Shown here piece after piece: positions 10,057 through 18,589 of a stretch of DNA of 64,000 bases. The position numbers were made by a program, and so were the translations under genes. This DNA is from Luteibacter rhizovicinus DSM 16549. GTDB lineage: Bacteria; Pseudomonadota; Gammaproteobacteria; Xanthomonadales; Rhodanobacteraceae. How positions within the stretch are numbered: position 1 is the stretch's first letter; the number at the start of each line of letters is the position of its first letter. The stretch is taken from the NCBI RefSeq assembly GCF_001887595.1, contig NZ_CP017480.1, positions 248,001-312,000 of the forward strand, read 5' to 3'. The notes under the pieces are model-generated. The model saw only the letters and a list, made by a program, of their open reading frames with translations, was not told where the DNA came from and did not search any database.

Positions 10057-12264
10057 ATGAGCGTCGCAACCTGCGATGAGGACGACGCCCTGGATACGAT
10101 GACGCCCCCCACCGAGTCGACCGCCCCGTCGAAGGCACCCGCCGCGAAGCCGCCCCAGGCACCGCCTCCGGAGTTGCCGGCGATCGACCTCAGCGACAGC
10201 AGCCTCTACATCCACCGGGAGCTGTCGCAGTTGCAGTTCAACATCCGGGTGCTCGACCAGGCCCTGGACGAATCGAAGCCGTTGATCGAACGGCTCAAGT
10301 TCCTGTTGATCTTCTCGTCCAACATGGATGAATTCTTCGAGATCCGCGTTGCCGGCCTCAAGCAGCAGATCGCGTTCGATCACGAAATGATCGGTGCCGA
10401 TGGCATTCCGCCGCGCCGTGCGCTGGCCGAGATCGCCGAGATCGCCCACCGGCAGATCGAGCGGCAGTACGCCATCCTCAACGAGAAGATCCTGCCCGCC
10501 CTGGCCGATGAAGGCATCCGCATCGTCCGGCGCAACCAGTGGTCGCACAAGCAGAAGCTGTGGGTGCGCCGCTATTTCCGTCATGAAGTGGCACCGCTGA
10601 TTACACCCATCGGCCTCGACCCCACGCATCCGTTTCCGCGACTGGTCAACAAGAGCCTGAACTTCATCGTCAAGCTCGAAGGCACCGACGCCTTCGGTCG
10701 CGATTCCGGCCTGGCCATCGTCCCCGCACCACGCATCCTGCCGCGCCTCATCCGCATGCCGGACGAGATCTGCGAAGGTGGCGACAACTACGTGCTGCTC
10801 TCGTCGATCATCCATGCACACGCGGACGACCTGTTCCCCGGCATGCGCGTGCTCGGCTCGTATCAGTTCCGCCTGACCCGCAACGCCGATCTGACGATCG
10901 ATCCCGAGGACGTCGAGGACCTGGCGCGCACCCTGCGCGGCGAGCTGTTCTCGCGCCGCTACGGCGACGCCGTCCGACTGGAGGTGGCCGACAACTGCCC
11001 CAAGCCGCTCGTCGATTACCTGATGAAGCAGTACGCGCTGGAACCGGCGGCGCTTTACGAGGTAAACGGCCCGGTCAACCTGGCGCGGCTGTTCGAGATG
11101 ACCCTGCAGCCGCAATACGCGCGCCTGCAGTTCCCCACCTTCGTGCCTGCCCTGCCCAAGGCACTGGCCGAAGCGGAAGACATGTTCTCCGTCATCGGCA
11201 AGCAGGACGTCCTGCTCTATCACCCGTTCGAATCGTTCTCGCCCGTGGTCGACTTCCTGCGCCAGGCGGCGAAGGATCCCCAGGTGCTGACGATCAAGCA
11301 GACGCTGTATCGCAGCGGTGCGAATTCGGAGATTGTCGACGCCCTGGTCGAGGCCGCGCGCTCGGGCAAGGAAGTCACCGCCGTGGTCGAGTTGCGCGCG
11401 CGATTCGACGAGGAGTCCAACCTCAGCCTGGCGTCTCGCCTGCAGCAGGCGGGCGCGGTCATCACCTACGGCGTGGTCGGCGTGAAGACCCACGCCAAGC
11501 TGATGCTCGTGCAGCGTCGCGAGAACGGCAAGCTGGTCAGCTACGCACACCTGGGGACAGGTAACTACCATTCGGGTAACGCGCGCCTCTACACCGACTA
11601 CAGCCTGCTCACGTCGGACGAAGCGTTGTGCGACGACGTCCACCGCCTCTTCCGCCTGCTCACCGGCATGGGCAAGGCGCTGAAGATGAAGCGCATGCTC
11701 TATGCGCCGTTCACCCTTAAAAAGGGCTTGCTCGACCTCATTGCACGCGAAGCGGCGAACGCCGCCGCGGGCAAGAAGGCCGAGATCATCTGCAAGATCA
11801 ACGCGATCACGGACGCCAAGGTCATCCGGGCGCTGTACCGCGCCAGCCAGGCCGGGGTGAAGATCGAACTCATCGTGCGTGGCATGTGCTGCCTGCGCTC
11901 GGGTATCCCGGGCGTTTCGCAGAACATCCGCGTGCGTTCGGTGGTGGGCCGGTTCCTCGAGCACAGCCGCGTGTACTGGTTCCACAACGACGGCGAACCC
12001 GACCTGTTCCTTGCCAGCGCCGACCTGATGGAGCGCAATCTTGAGCGCCGCGTCGAAACCTGCTTCCCCATCGAGGGCAAGAAGCTTCGCCTGCGCGTCC
12101 GCAAGGAACTGGACGCCTATCTCACCGACAACCACTCGGCCTGGTTGCAACAGCCCGACGGCACCTACGTGCTGACCCAGCCGGCCGCCGGCCAGCCGGT
12201 CCGGGATGCCCAGATGCAGCTGCTGGAGCGCTTCGGCGGGGTCGTGGCACCCACGCCGGCCTGA
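10057..12264 (+). CDS. ppk: Polyphosphate kinase 1
   Basis: A PPK1 that reversibly polymerises the gamma-phosphate of ATP into polyphosphate. The chain has the N, H, C1 and C2 domains: 'NRELSQLQFN'-type start ('HRELSQLQFNIRVL'), 'SSNMDEFFEIRVAG', the autophosphorylated histidine in 'VKTHAKLMLV' (about residue 479) and the second catalytic histidine in 'LEHSRVYWFHN' (about residue 636). The start is uncertain: GTG 10018, ATG 10036, ATG 10057 and ATG 10099 are all in frame, and the first 60 residues are a low-complexity Pro/Ala/Thr tail not conserved in the family. No exopolyphosphatase (ppx) gene adjoins it. Confidence 0.96.
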   Translation: MSVATCDEDDALDTMTPPTESTAPSKAPAAKPPQAPPPELPAIDLSDSSLYIHRELSQLQFNIRVLDQALDESKPLIERLKFLLIFSSNMDEFFEIRVAGLKQQIAFDHEMIGADGIPPRRALAEIAEIAHRQIERQYAILNEKILPALADEGIRIVRRNQWSHKQKLWVRRYFRHEVAPLITPIGLDPTHPFPRLVNKSLNFIVKLEGTDAFGRDSGLAIVPAPRILPRLIRMPDEICEGGDNYVLLSSIIHAHADDLFPGMRVLGSYQFRLTRNADLTIDPEDVEDLARTLRGELFSRRYGDAVRLEVADNCPKPLVDYLMKQYALEPAALYEVNGPVNLARLFEMTLQPQYARLQFPTFVPALPKALAEAEDMFSVIGKQDVLLYHPFESFSPVVDFLRQAAKDPQVLTIKQTLYRSGANSEIVDALVEAARSGKEVTAVVELRARFDEESNLSLASRLQQAGAVITYGVVGVKTHAKLMLVQRRENGKLVSYAHLGTGNYHSGNARLYTDYSLLTSDEALCDDVHRLFRLLTGMGKALKMKRMLYAPFTLKKGLLDLIAREAANAAAGKKAEIICKINAITDAKVIRALYRASQAGVKIELIVRGMCCLRSGIPGVSQNIRVRSVVGRFLEHSRVYWFHNDGEPDLFLASADLMERNLERRVETCFPIEGKKLRLRVRKELDAYLTDNHSAWLQQPDGTYVLTQPAAGQPVRDAQMQLLERFGGVVAPTPA

Positions 12265-12392
12265 TCCAGCCGGCGCCTTCACCCCGCACGAACGACCGAA
12301 GCGACATACTCCGTCTACCTGCGGCAGCGTGAGCGACCGCGGGAAAGGGGGAGACGGGGTTTCCATCGAAACGCATCCGGATCCATGCGGCA

Positions 12393-12406
12393 TGTCCACG
12401 TGGACA
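12393..12406. promoter_or_regulatory. 14-bp perfect palindrome upstream of the diguanylate cyclase
   Basis: TGTCCACGTGGACA is a perfect inverted repeat ending 28 bp ahead of the ATG at 12435. Its position suits an operator overlapping the promoter or leader. No cognate regulator can be named. Confidence 0.4.
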
Positions 12407-12434
12407 CGCAGCGCGTTTTGTCTTGGGACTCGGC

Positions 12435-14165
12435 ATGGGTTTTTCGGACAAGGGAAAGTACGGAATCATTCCTCGCCTGGTGAAGGCGATGCTGTGCTGT
12501 TGCCTTTTCCTGGCCGCGACCGCGTCGGCCGATACGCTTTCCGGCAGCTCGCGCGACGTCCAACCGGGTATCACCCCCGGTGATGTACTACACGAGGCGG
12601 AGAGCCGCCCAGTCGCAAGCTTCGACCCGTCACGCATGCAGGTCTTCCCCAGCACCCCTTCCGGGACCTGGGTCGTCCTGCGCAGCCTGCCGCCCTGGAC
12701 CAGCGGCAACCGCGTACTGAGCATCCGCACGCCGGGCCTGGGAAGTGTGACGCTGTACAACGAACAGGGTCCGATCGCCAGCACCTCCCTCGAGGACTTC
12801 GGTCCCGCACTGCATGGGCACGGACGGCTGATCTTCGAGATTCCGGCATCGGTACCGGCATCGCGCCCCCTGCTGCTCCGCTTCGATCCAACCACGATGC
12901 CGCCTGGCGCGGTGACCATGACAGTGGAGCCGTGGCGCGATTACCTGCGTGAGGACGGCGGCTGGGTGGTCTTCGCCACGGCCTGCTTCGCCGTCATGAT
13001 GACGATGGCCCTGATGGCCCTCTGCTTCGCGCTGATCCTGCGCGACATGACCTTCGGCTGGTACGTGGCCTACCTGCTCTGCTACGCGCTGATCCAGGGC
13101 CTCAAGTCCGGCTATGTCTTTCATCCGCTGGAAATCCAGTCCCTCGCCGGACTCGCGGATGTCCTCGGTGCGACGGCCACGACGCTCTCCGTGTCGTTCG
13201 CCGCGCTCTTCATGCTTCGCTTCGCCAAGATCGACGACTACGTACCCCTGCTGCGGATACCCGTTCTTGCCCTCGCCATCGGCATGCCCTTGCTGACGGT
13301 GCTGCGCGCCACCGGCATCGGCGTGCTTGTCGACACCTCGCAGCTACTGCAACAACCCCTCCTGCTGCTGGGCGCCTTGCTGCTCCTGGTGACGGGCGCC
13401 GTCGCCGCCGTGCGCGGGTCACGTCATGCCTGGTTCTTCCTGGTCGGCTGGACGCCCCTGCTGGTTCTTACCGCGCTGTGCGGTGCCCAGCAGCAAGGCA
13501 TGCTGGCCGGGGCGCCATGGCTTCCCGATGCCGCGATCGGCGTAGGCGCGTTCGAGGCGGTCGTCTTGTCTATTGGCTTGTCGGACCGGGCCCTGACGAT
13601 TCGGCACGACCGCGACCGGGCTCGCCAGCTTGCCGATAGCGACCCCCTCACCGGCGTGCTCAACCGTCGCGCGTGGACGGAGGCCGCCTTGCAGGTGCTC
13701 GAGCAAGGCATGTCGCGTCCTATCGCCCTGCTCTTTCTCGATCTCGACCACTTCAAATCGCTCAACGATTGCTACGGCCATGCCACCGGCGATCGTGCCC
13801 TGGTCGCGGTAGCGGCGGCATTACGCGACGAGCTGCGCCCGACCGACCTGCTTGGACGCTTCGGCGGCGAAGAGTTCATCGCCTTGTTGCAAGGTGTCGA
13901 TAAGGAAAACGCCGTGCAGGTCGCCACACGTCTTTGCCGCCGGGTGCATCGTCTGGACGTCCACACGGGTCAGGCGCAAGCCGACGACCTGCTCACGGTG
14001 TCGATCGGCGTCGCGATGCGCTCGGCGGCGGATACCGTGCAGTCCCTCACCGAGCGCGCGGATTCGGCGATGTACGCGGCAAAGCTGAGCGGACGCAACC
14101 AGGTCGTCTGCTCAGGCCCCGCCGGACCGGCGCTGGTCCGGCGGACCGAGACCAAGCTGCGATAA
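12435..14165 (+). CDS. Membrane diguanylate cyclase, 7TM (DISM-like) plus GGDEF
   Basis: A 576-residue inner-membrane protein. An N-terminal signal segment ('MLCCCLFLAATASA') leads into a periplasmic beta-rich domain (about residues 35-165), then seven or so hydrophobic helices (about 175-385) in the 7TMR-DISM style, and a cytoplasmic GGDEF domain. The active-site signature is GGEEF at 477-481, and an inhibitory RxxD site (RPTD) sits exactly five residues upstream, so both cyclase activity and product feedback are expected. It should convert two GTP to cyclic-di-GMP in response to an extracytoplasmic signal. There is no EAL domain. The gene stands alone between ppk and a REP cluster. Confidence 0.9.
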   Translation: MGFSDKGKYGIIPRLVKAMLCCCLFLAATASADTLSGSSRDVQPGITPGDVLHEAESRPVASFDPSRMQVFPSTPSGTWVVLRSLPPWTSGNRVLSIRTPGLGSVTLYNEQGPIASTSLEDFGPALHGHGRLIFEIPASVPASRPLLLRFDPTTMPPGAVTMTVEPWRDYLREDGGWVVFATACFAVMMTMALMALCFALILRDMTFGWYVAYLLCYALIQGLKSGYVFHPLEIQSLAGLADVLGATATTLSVSFAALFMLRFAKIDDYVPLLRIPVLALAIGMPLLTVLRATGIGVLVDTSQLLQQPLLLLGALLLLVTGAVAAVRGSRHAWFFLVGWTPLLVLTALCGAQQQGMLAGAPWLPDAAIGVGAFEAVVLSIGLSDRALTIRHDRDRARQLADSDPLTGVLNRRAWTEAALQVLEQGMSRPIALLFLDLDHFKSLNDCYGHATGDRALVAVAAALRDELRPTDLLGRFGGEEFIALLQGVDKENAVQVATRLCRRVHRLDVHTGQAQADDLLTVSIGVAMRSAADTVQSLTERADSAMYAAKLSGRNQVVCSGPAGPALVRRTETKLR

Positions 14166-14177
14166 CCCTATTTCTCT

Positions 14178-14302
14178 GTAGGAGCCGATTCATCGGCGAT
14201 GGGGGCTGCGGCGTCACCGCCCTGTTGGCTTTTCGCCGATGAATCGGCTCCCACATTTCCTATTCGCCGATGAATCGGCTCCCACAGAATCGGCTCCTAC
14301 AC
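14178..14302. repeat. REP element cluster (ATC family)
   Basis: One forward and two reverse copies of the core GAGCCGATTCATCGGCGA plus a fourth truncated copy, with CCCACA tails, fill the gap between the convergent diguanylate cyclase and the E1 gene. The right end supplies the TAG stop of the minus-strand E1 gene. Confidence 0.85.
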
Positions 14303-16561
14303 GAGCGCGGCGGCGGCTTCGACGATGTCGTCATCGCCCGGCAGTACCAGGAAAGCTGCGCCTGCCAACGGGGTAAAGGTATCGGCGCCGACGACACGCC
14401 GCAGCGGCAGATGCCCCAGCCCACCCTCGACGATCGCCGTGATCACGCCCTCGCCGACGCCCGCACTCTTCCGGCCCTCGTCGACGACCATGATGCGCCT
14501 GGCCCCGGCCGCCTGCGCCGCGATGAAGCCGTCGTTGAGCGGAACCAGCCAGCGCAGGTCGACGACGCGGACCTTCCAGCCCTGGGCGGCCTCGATGCGT
14601 CGCGCGGCGCGCAAGCTCATCGGCACGCCGTTACCGAAGGTGAAAATGACGAGGTCATCGGCCGCTTCGTTGTAGACCCGCCCCTCGCCCAGCGGCATGG
14701 CCTCGCCCTCGACGGGATACGCGAACTGCCATTGCCCATCGCCCGGCTCGTACAGATCCTTGGTCATGTACAGCGCGATCGGCTCGAAGAACGCCGTGAC
14801 ACGTCCATCCACCTTCGCCAGTGCCGACAGCGTACGCAGCATGGTGGCCGCGTCATCGCCACGGCTAGGGCAGCCGACGACAAGACCGGGAATGTCGCGC
14901 AGCGCGGCAATGGAATTGTCGTTGTGGAAGTGACCACCGAACCCGCGCTGGTAGCCAAGCGAGGCGACGCGCATGAGCATGGGGTTGCGGTACTGATCGT
15001 TGGAGAAGAACTGCAGCGACGCCGCCTCGCCGCGAATCTGGTCGCAAGCGTTGTGGAAGTACGCCAGGTACTGGATCTCGGGCAGCGGCAACATGCCCAT
15101 GTTGGCGTAACCCTGGGCGAGACCGAGGATCATCGTTTCGTCGAGCAGGGTATTGAACACGCGCGCATTGCGGAATGCCTTGTGCAGGCCCTTCGTCACC
15201 GTGTACACGCCGCCCTTCTGCGCAACGTCCTCACCGAACAGCAGGCTCTCCGGATACTTCGCCATCAGGTCGTGCAGCGCCTGGCCGATCTGGATGGCCA
15301 GATGACGCGGCGGCTGCTTTTCCGGAAGCTTGTCGGCGCCACCAAAGACGCGCTCGCGCTCGACAGCATTCGCCGGACGTTCGGCCTCGGCACGAACGGC
15401 GGCCGGCGTATAGGGAGCCAGCGGTGCCATGACATCGGCAAGCGTGGTGATGCGGGGACGCCGGTCGGCTTCCTCGGCGGCCTCGAAACAGCGCTTGCGC
15501 GTGTCGTTGTAGAGATTGAGCAGGCTGTCGCGATCGTACAGACCGGAGGCCAGTGCGATGGCCGCGCTGCGCAGCAGAGGATCGGTGGCTTCCAGAGCCA
15601 CGAGTTCCTCGATCGAACGCCATTCGATCTCGAAGTCGGTACCGGCGTGACCCATGACGCGTGTCGTGCCCAGGTGCAGGAAGGTCGGCCGGCGCGTGCG
15701 GCGGCAATGCTCCACCGCTTTCTGCACATCGGCGTAGCCACCGGCGAGATCGAGACCGTCCGCGTAGAAGTAATCGAGATCCGGGCGATGGCGGAAGTTG
15801 TTCGCCACCCAGCCGCCGGGGGTCTTCACCGAGATGCCGATGCCATTGTCTTCGCAGACGAAGAGCACGGGCGCGGGCAGTTTCTGATACGCCGTCCAGG
15901 CCGCCGCGTTGAACGCCGTCTGCGCGGTGGCGTGGTTGGACGACGCGTCACCGAAGGAGCAGATCGCGATCGAGTCGTCGGGAATCGGCAAGGTGTGCGC
16001 GATGCGACGCGCCTGCTCGATGGCCACGGCCGTGCCGAGCGCCTTGGGCAGGTGCGAGGCAATCGTCGACGTCTGCGGTAGCACCCACAACGGCTTACTG
16101 CCCCACACCTTGTGGCGGCCACCGGAGGCCGGATCGTCCTTACTGGCGGCGAACGAGAGCGCGGAGTCCATCACCGGATCCATGCCCGGCAGCTTGCGGA
16201 AGCGCTCGGCCATGAAGCCGCCGCTACGGTAGTGCAGGAAGGCGGGATCGGTGTGACGCGTCAGGCGCGCCACCATCGCATTGCCTTCGTGACCCGACGA
16301 ACCGATCGTGTAGAAGACCTTGTTCTGCACGCGCAGCACGCGCGCCATCAGATCGAGATGACGGCTGATCAACTGCGATTCGAGCAACTCGCGGAAGCCA
16401 CGTGCGTCCAATGCGCTGCCCGGCAGCACCGCCTCGTCGTCGCCCGGCGCGCGGCTGACATCACCCTGCCAGAACTGCACGAACTCGACGAAGTTCTGGT
16501 CGACGATCTCGGCGCGATTGAAGCCCTTGTGACGGGCGGGAATGGGATGCGGGACGGACAT
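14297..16561 (-). CDS. Fused alpha-beta 2-oxoacid dehydrogenase E1 component (thiamine diphosphate dependent)
   Basis: A 754-residue protein joining both E1 subunits in one chain. The alpha half (about 1-370) carries 'FYTIGSSGHEGNAM', 'LHYRSGGFMAERF' and the ThDP region 'CSFGDASSNHATAQTAFN' followed by 'VCEDNGIGISV'. The beta half (about 410-754) has 'LLFGEDVAQKGGVY', 'DETMILGLAQGYA' and 'RWLVPLNDGFI'. This resembles branched-chain-type E1 enzymes, which decarboxylate a 2-oxoacid and acylate the lipoyl group of E2. No E2 or E3 lies nearby. It is the last gene of a minus-strand set with a glutathione transferase and gcdH, which hints at 2-oxoadipate or a branched-chain oxoacid as substrate. 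Its stop codon falls in a REP element. Confidence 0.87.
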   Translation of the reverse strand: MSVPHPIPARHKGFNRAEIVDQNFVEFVQFWQGDVSRAPGDDEAVLPGSALDARGFRELLESQLISRHLDLMARVLRVQNKVFYTIGSSGHEGNAMVARLTRHTDPAFLHYRSGGFMAERFRKLPGMDPVMDSALSFAASKDDPASGGRHKVWGSKPLWVLPQTSTIASHLPKALGTAVAIEQARRIAHTLPIPDDSIAICSFGDASSNHATAQTAFNAAAWTAYQKLPAPVLFVCEDNGIGISVKTPGGWVANNFRHRPDLDYFYADGLDLAGGYADVQKAVEHCRRTRRPTFLHLGTTRVMGHAGTDFEIEWRSIEELVALEATDPLLRSAAIALASGLYDRDSLLNLYNDTRKRCFEAAEEADRRPRITTLADVMAPLAPYTPAAVRAEAERPANAVERERVFGGADKLPEKQPPRHLAIQIGQALHDLMAKYPESLLFGEDVAQKGGVYTVTKGLHKAFRNARVFNTLLDETMILGLAQGYANMGMLPLPEIQYLAYFHNACDQIRGEAASLQFFSNDQYRNPMLMRVASLGYQRGFGGHFHNDNSIAALRDIPGLVVGCPSRGDDAATMLRTLSALAKVDGRVTAFFEPIALYMTKDLYEPGDGQWQFAYPVEGEAMPLGEGRVYNEAADDLVIFTFGNGVPMSLRAARRIEAAQGWKVRVVDLRWLVPLNDGFIAAQAAGARRIMVVDEGRKSAGVGEGVITAIVEGGLGHLPLRRVVGADTFTPLAGAAFLVLPGDDDIVEAAAALV

Positions 16562-16585
16562 GGCGAAGAACTCGAAAAGGGGGGA

Positions 16586-17188
16586 TCAGGCGACCATCGC
16601 GGAAAAGCGCGGCTGTGCACGCACGCGAGCCAGCCACGCGACAATGCAGGGCCAGCGGGTCATGTCGAAGCCGCCGTCGGCAGCGCAATCGGTATAGGCG
16701 AACAAGGCGATATCGGCCACGCCAAAACGCCCGCCGCTGAAGAACGCCTCGCGGCCGAGATGATCTTCCATCACGTCGAGGGCTTTCGCGCCCCGCTCCA
16801 ACAGGCCAGGAAGTTCAGTGCGGCGAGCGTGATCCGCCGGCAACCACCGGCAGACAAAACGCGCGACGGCGACATACGGCTCATGGCTGTACTGTTCGAA
16901 GAACATCCACTGCAGCGTGCGTGCACGCTCCCAGGGATCGGTCGGCAGATACGGCGTGCCTTCGGCGAGAAAGCACAGGATGGCATTCGATTCGGCAAGG
17001 CGACGCCCATCCTCGAGCACCAGCAACGGCACCTTGCCGTTCGGGTTCAGGGCGAGGAATTCGGGCGTGCGCGTCGCGCCGTTGGCGCTGTCCGTATCCA
17101 CCCAGCGGTACGGCGTGCCCGTCAGTTCCAGCAGCAGTTGCAGCTTGTAACAGTTGCCCGACGAGCGCAGGCCGTACACGGTGAGCAT
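16586..17188 (-). CDS. Glutathione S-transferase family protein
   Basis: The 200-residue protein has a thioredoxin-fold N-terminus ('MLTVYGLRSSGNCYKLQLLLE'-like start, with candidate active serines at 9-10), the cis-proline motif 'NPNGKVPLLVLEDG', the 'LAESNAILCFLAE' glutathione-binding segment, and an all-helical C-terminal half with 'FGVADIALFAYTDCA'. It would act in the cytoplasm by conjugating or reducing with glutathione; the substrate is unknown. It lies 24 bp ahead of the E1 gene and 13 bp behind gcdH, so it is almost certainly co-transcribed with them. Confidence 0.9.
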   Translation of the reverse strand: MLTVYGLRSSGNCYKLQLLLELTGTPYRWVDTDSANGATRTPEFLALNPNGKVPLLVLEDGRRLAESNAILCFLAEGTPYLPTDPWERARTLQWMFFEQYSHEPYVAVARFVCRWLPADHARRTELPGLLERGAKALDVMEDHLGREAFFSGGRFGVADIALFAYTDCAADGGFDMTRWPCIVAWLARVRAQPRFSAMVA

Positions 17189-17201
17189 GGGAGGTTCCGT
17201 C

Positions 17202-18371
17202 TCAGAACGCGTTGATGCCGGTGAGTTCGCGGCCGACGACCAACTGATGCACGGTCTCCGTGCCTTCGTAGGTAATGACCGATTCGAGGTTCAGTGCGTG
17301 GCGAATCGCCGAGTGTTCGGTGGTGATGCCGGCGCCGCCGAGGATGTCGCGGCAGTCGCGTGCGATGTCCAGCGCCATGCGCACGTTGTTCCACTTGGCC
17401 AGCGACACCTGGGTCGGCTGCAGGCGACCGGCGTCCTTCAGGCGACCGAGCTGCAACGAGAGCAGCTGCGCCGTGGTGATACGACGGGCCATGTCGGCCA
17501 GGCGGATCTGCACGGCCTGGTTGGCCGCCAGCGGACGGCCGAACAGGATGCGCTGCTCCGAGTAATCGAGCACTTCTTTCAGGCAGGCCTGCGCGGCGCC
17601 GATCGGACCCCAGGTGATGCCGTAGCGCGCCTGGTTGAGGCAGCCGAGCGGGCCCTTGAGACCCTTTACGTTCGGCAGACGGGCGCTATCGGGCACGCGA
17701 ACCTCGTCGAAGAACAGCCCCGAGGTGACCGACGCGCGCAGGCTCATCTTCTTGTGCACGACCTGTGCCGCGAAGCCCTTGGTATCGGTGGGCACGACGA
17801 AGCCCTGGATACCGTCATCGGTCTGCGCCCAGACGATGGCGATGTGCGCGAGGTTGCCGTTGGTGATCCACATCTTGGCGCCATTGATCACCCAGTCGCC
17901 GCCATCCTTGCGCGCCACGGTTTTCATGTTCGCGGGATCGGAACCACCGTGCGGTTCGGTCAGGCCGAAGCAACCGATCACCTCGCCGGCGGCCATGCGC
18001 GGCAGGTACTCACGCTTCTGCTCTTCCGAGCCATAGGCGAAGATCGGGTACATGCACAGCGAGCTCTGCACGGAAGCGAAGCTGCGCAGGCCGGAATCGC
18101 CGCGCTCCAGTTCCTGGCAGATCAGGCCATAGCTGACGGCATTCATGCCGGCGCAGCCGTATTCCTCGGGCAGCGTGGCGCCAAGCAGACCCAGCGCGGC
18201 GATCTCGGGAACCAACTCGGCCGGGAAACGTGCCTGGTCGAAGGCATCGCCGATCATCGGCAGCACCTTCTCGTCGACGAAGCGGCCGACGGTGTCCTGG
18301 ACCATCCGCTCCTCGTCGGTGAGCAGGGAACGGACGTCGTAGAGATCGAGGGGATCGAGGCGCTGAGCCAT
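17202..18371 (-). CDS. gcdH: Glutaryl-CoA dehydrogenase
   Basis: A 389-residue FAD acyl-CoA dehydrogenase. The catalytic glutamate is E369 in 'YEGTETVHQL', and the ending 'GRELTGINAF' is characteristic of glutaryl-CoA dehydrogenases, as are 'GCFGLTEPHGGSDPA' and 'LNQARYGITWG'. The enzyme oxidises and decarboxylates glutaryl-CoA to crotonyl-CoA in lysine and tryptophan breakdown. The reading frame is open upstream to 18557, but the ATG at 18371 gives the family length. It leads a three-gene operon with the glutathione transferase and fused E1. Confidence 0.92.
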   Translation of the reverse strand: MAQRLDPLDLYDVRSLLTDEERMVQDTVGRFVDEKVLPMIGDAFDQARFPAELVPEIAALGLLGATLPEEYGCAGMNAVSYGLICQELERGDSGLRSFASVQSSLCMYPIFAYGSEEQKREYLPRMAAGEVIGCFGLTEPHGGSDPANMKTVARKDGGDWVINGAKMWITNGNLAHIAIVWAQTDDGIQGFVVPTDTKGFAAQVVHKKMSLRASVTSGLFFDEVRVPDSARLPNVKGLKGPLGCLNQARYGITWGPIGAAQACLKEVLDYSEQRILFGRPLAANQAVQIRLADMARRITTAQLLSLQLGRLKDAGRLQPTQVSLAKWNNVRMALDIARDCRDILGGAGITTEHSAIRHALNLESVITYEGTETVHQLVVGRELTGINAF

Positions 18372-18541
18372 GCGGATACTCGTAAGTCGGCTACTGGAAA
18401 GCCCACGATTGTAGCTCCGGGCCCGGTCGCGGTCATGGCGTCCCGCAACATCAGGCGGCTCGGCAGGCCGTGCGAGGCGCGCCGGATGACTCTGGAACCG
18501 AAACCCCGGCCCAACGCCGTGACCGGGACCCGGGCACTCGG

Positions 18542-18557
18542 ATGCAAACGTTTGCAT
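18542..18557. promoter_or_regulatory. 16-bp perfect palindrome, LacI/PurR-type operator candidate
   Basis: ATGCAAACGTTTGCAT is a perfect inverted repeat with the central CG and CAAACGTTTG core seen in LacI/GalR-family operators. It abuts a CATAAT -10-like hexamer (18555-18560) 33 bp ahead of the EamA gene and lies 171 bp upstream of gcdH. No LacI-family regulator is encoded in the window. Confidence 0.5.
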
Positions 18558-18589
18558 AATGGGGCGCCCCCGCCTTCCGGATCTCCGTC

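Noticed and set aside
10021..12399. A 792-codon minus-strand open frame opposite ppk
   Set aside because: Complement of a full-length PPK1; no family signature.
14270..16081. A 603-codon plus-strand open frame opposite the fused E1
   Set aside because: Begins in a REP palindrome and mirrors the E1 gene; no motif.
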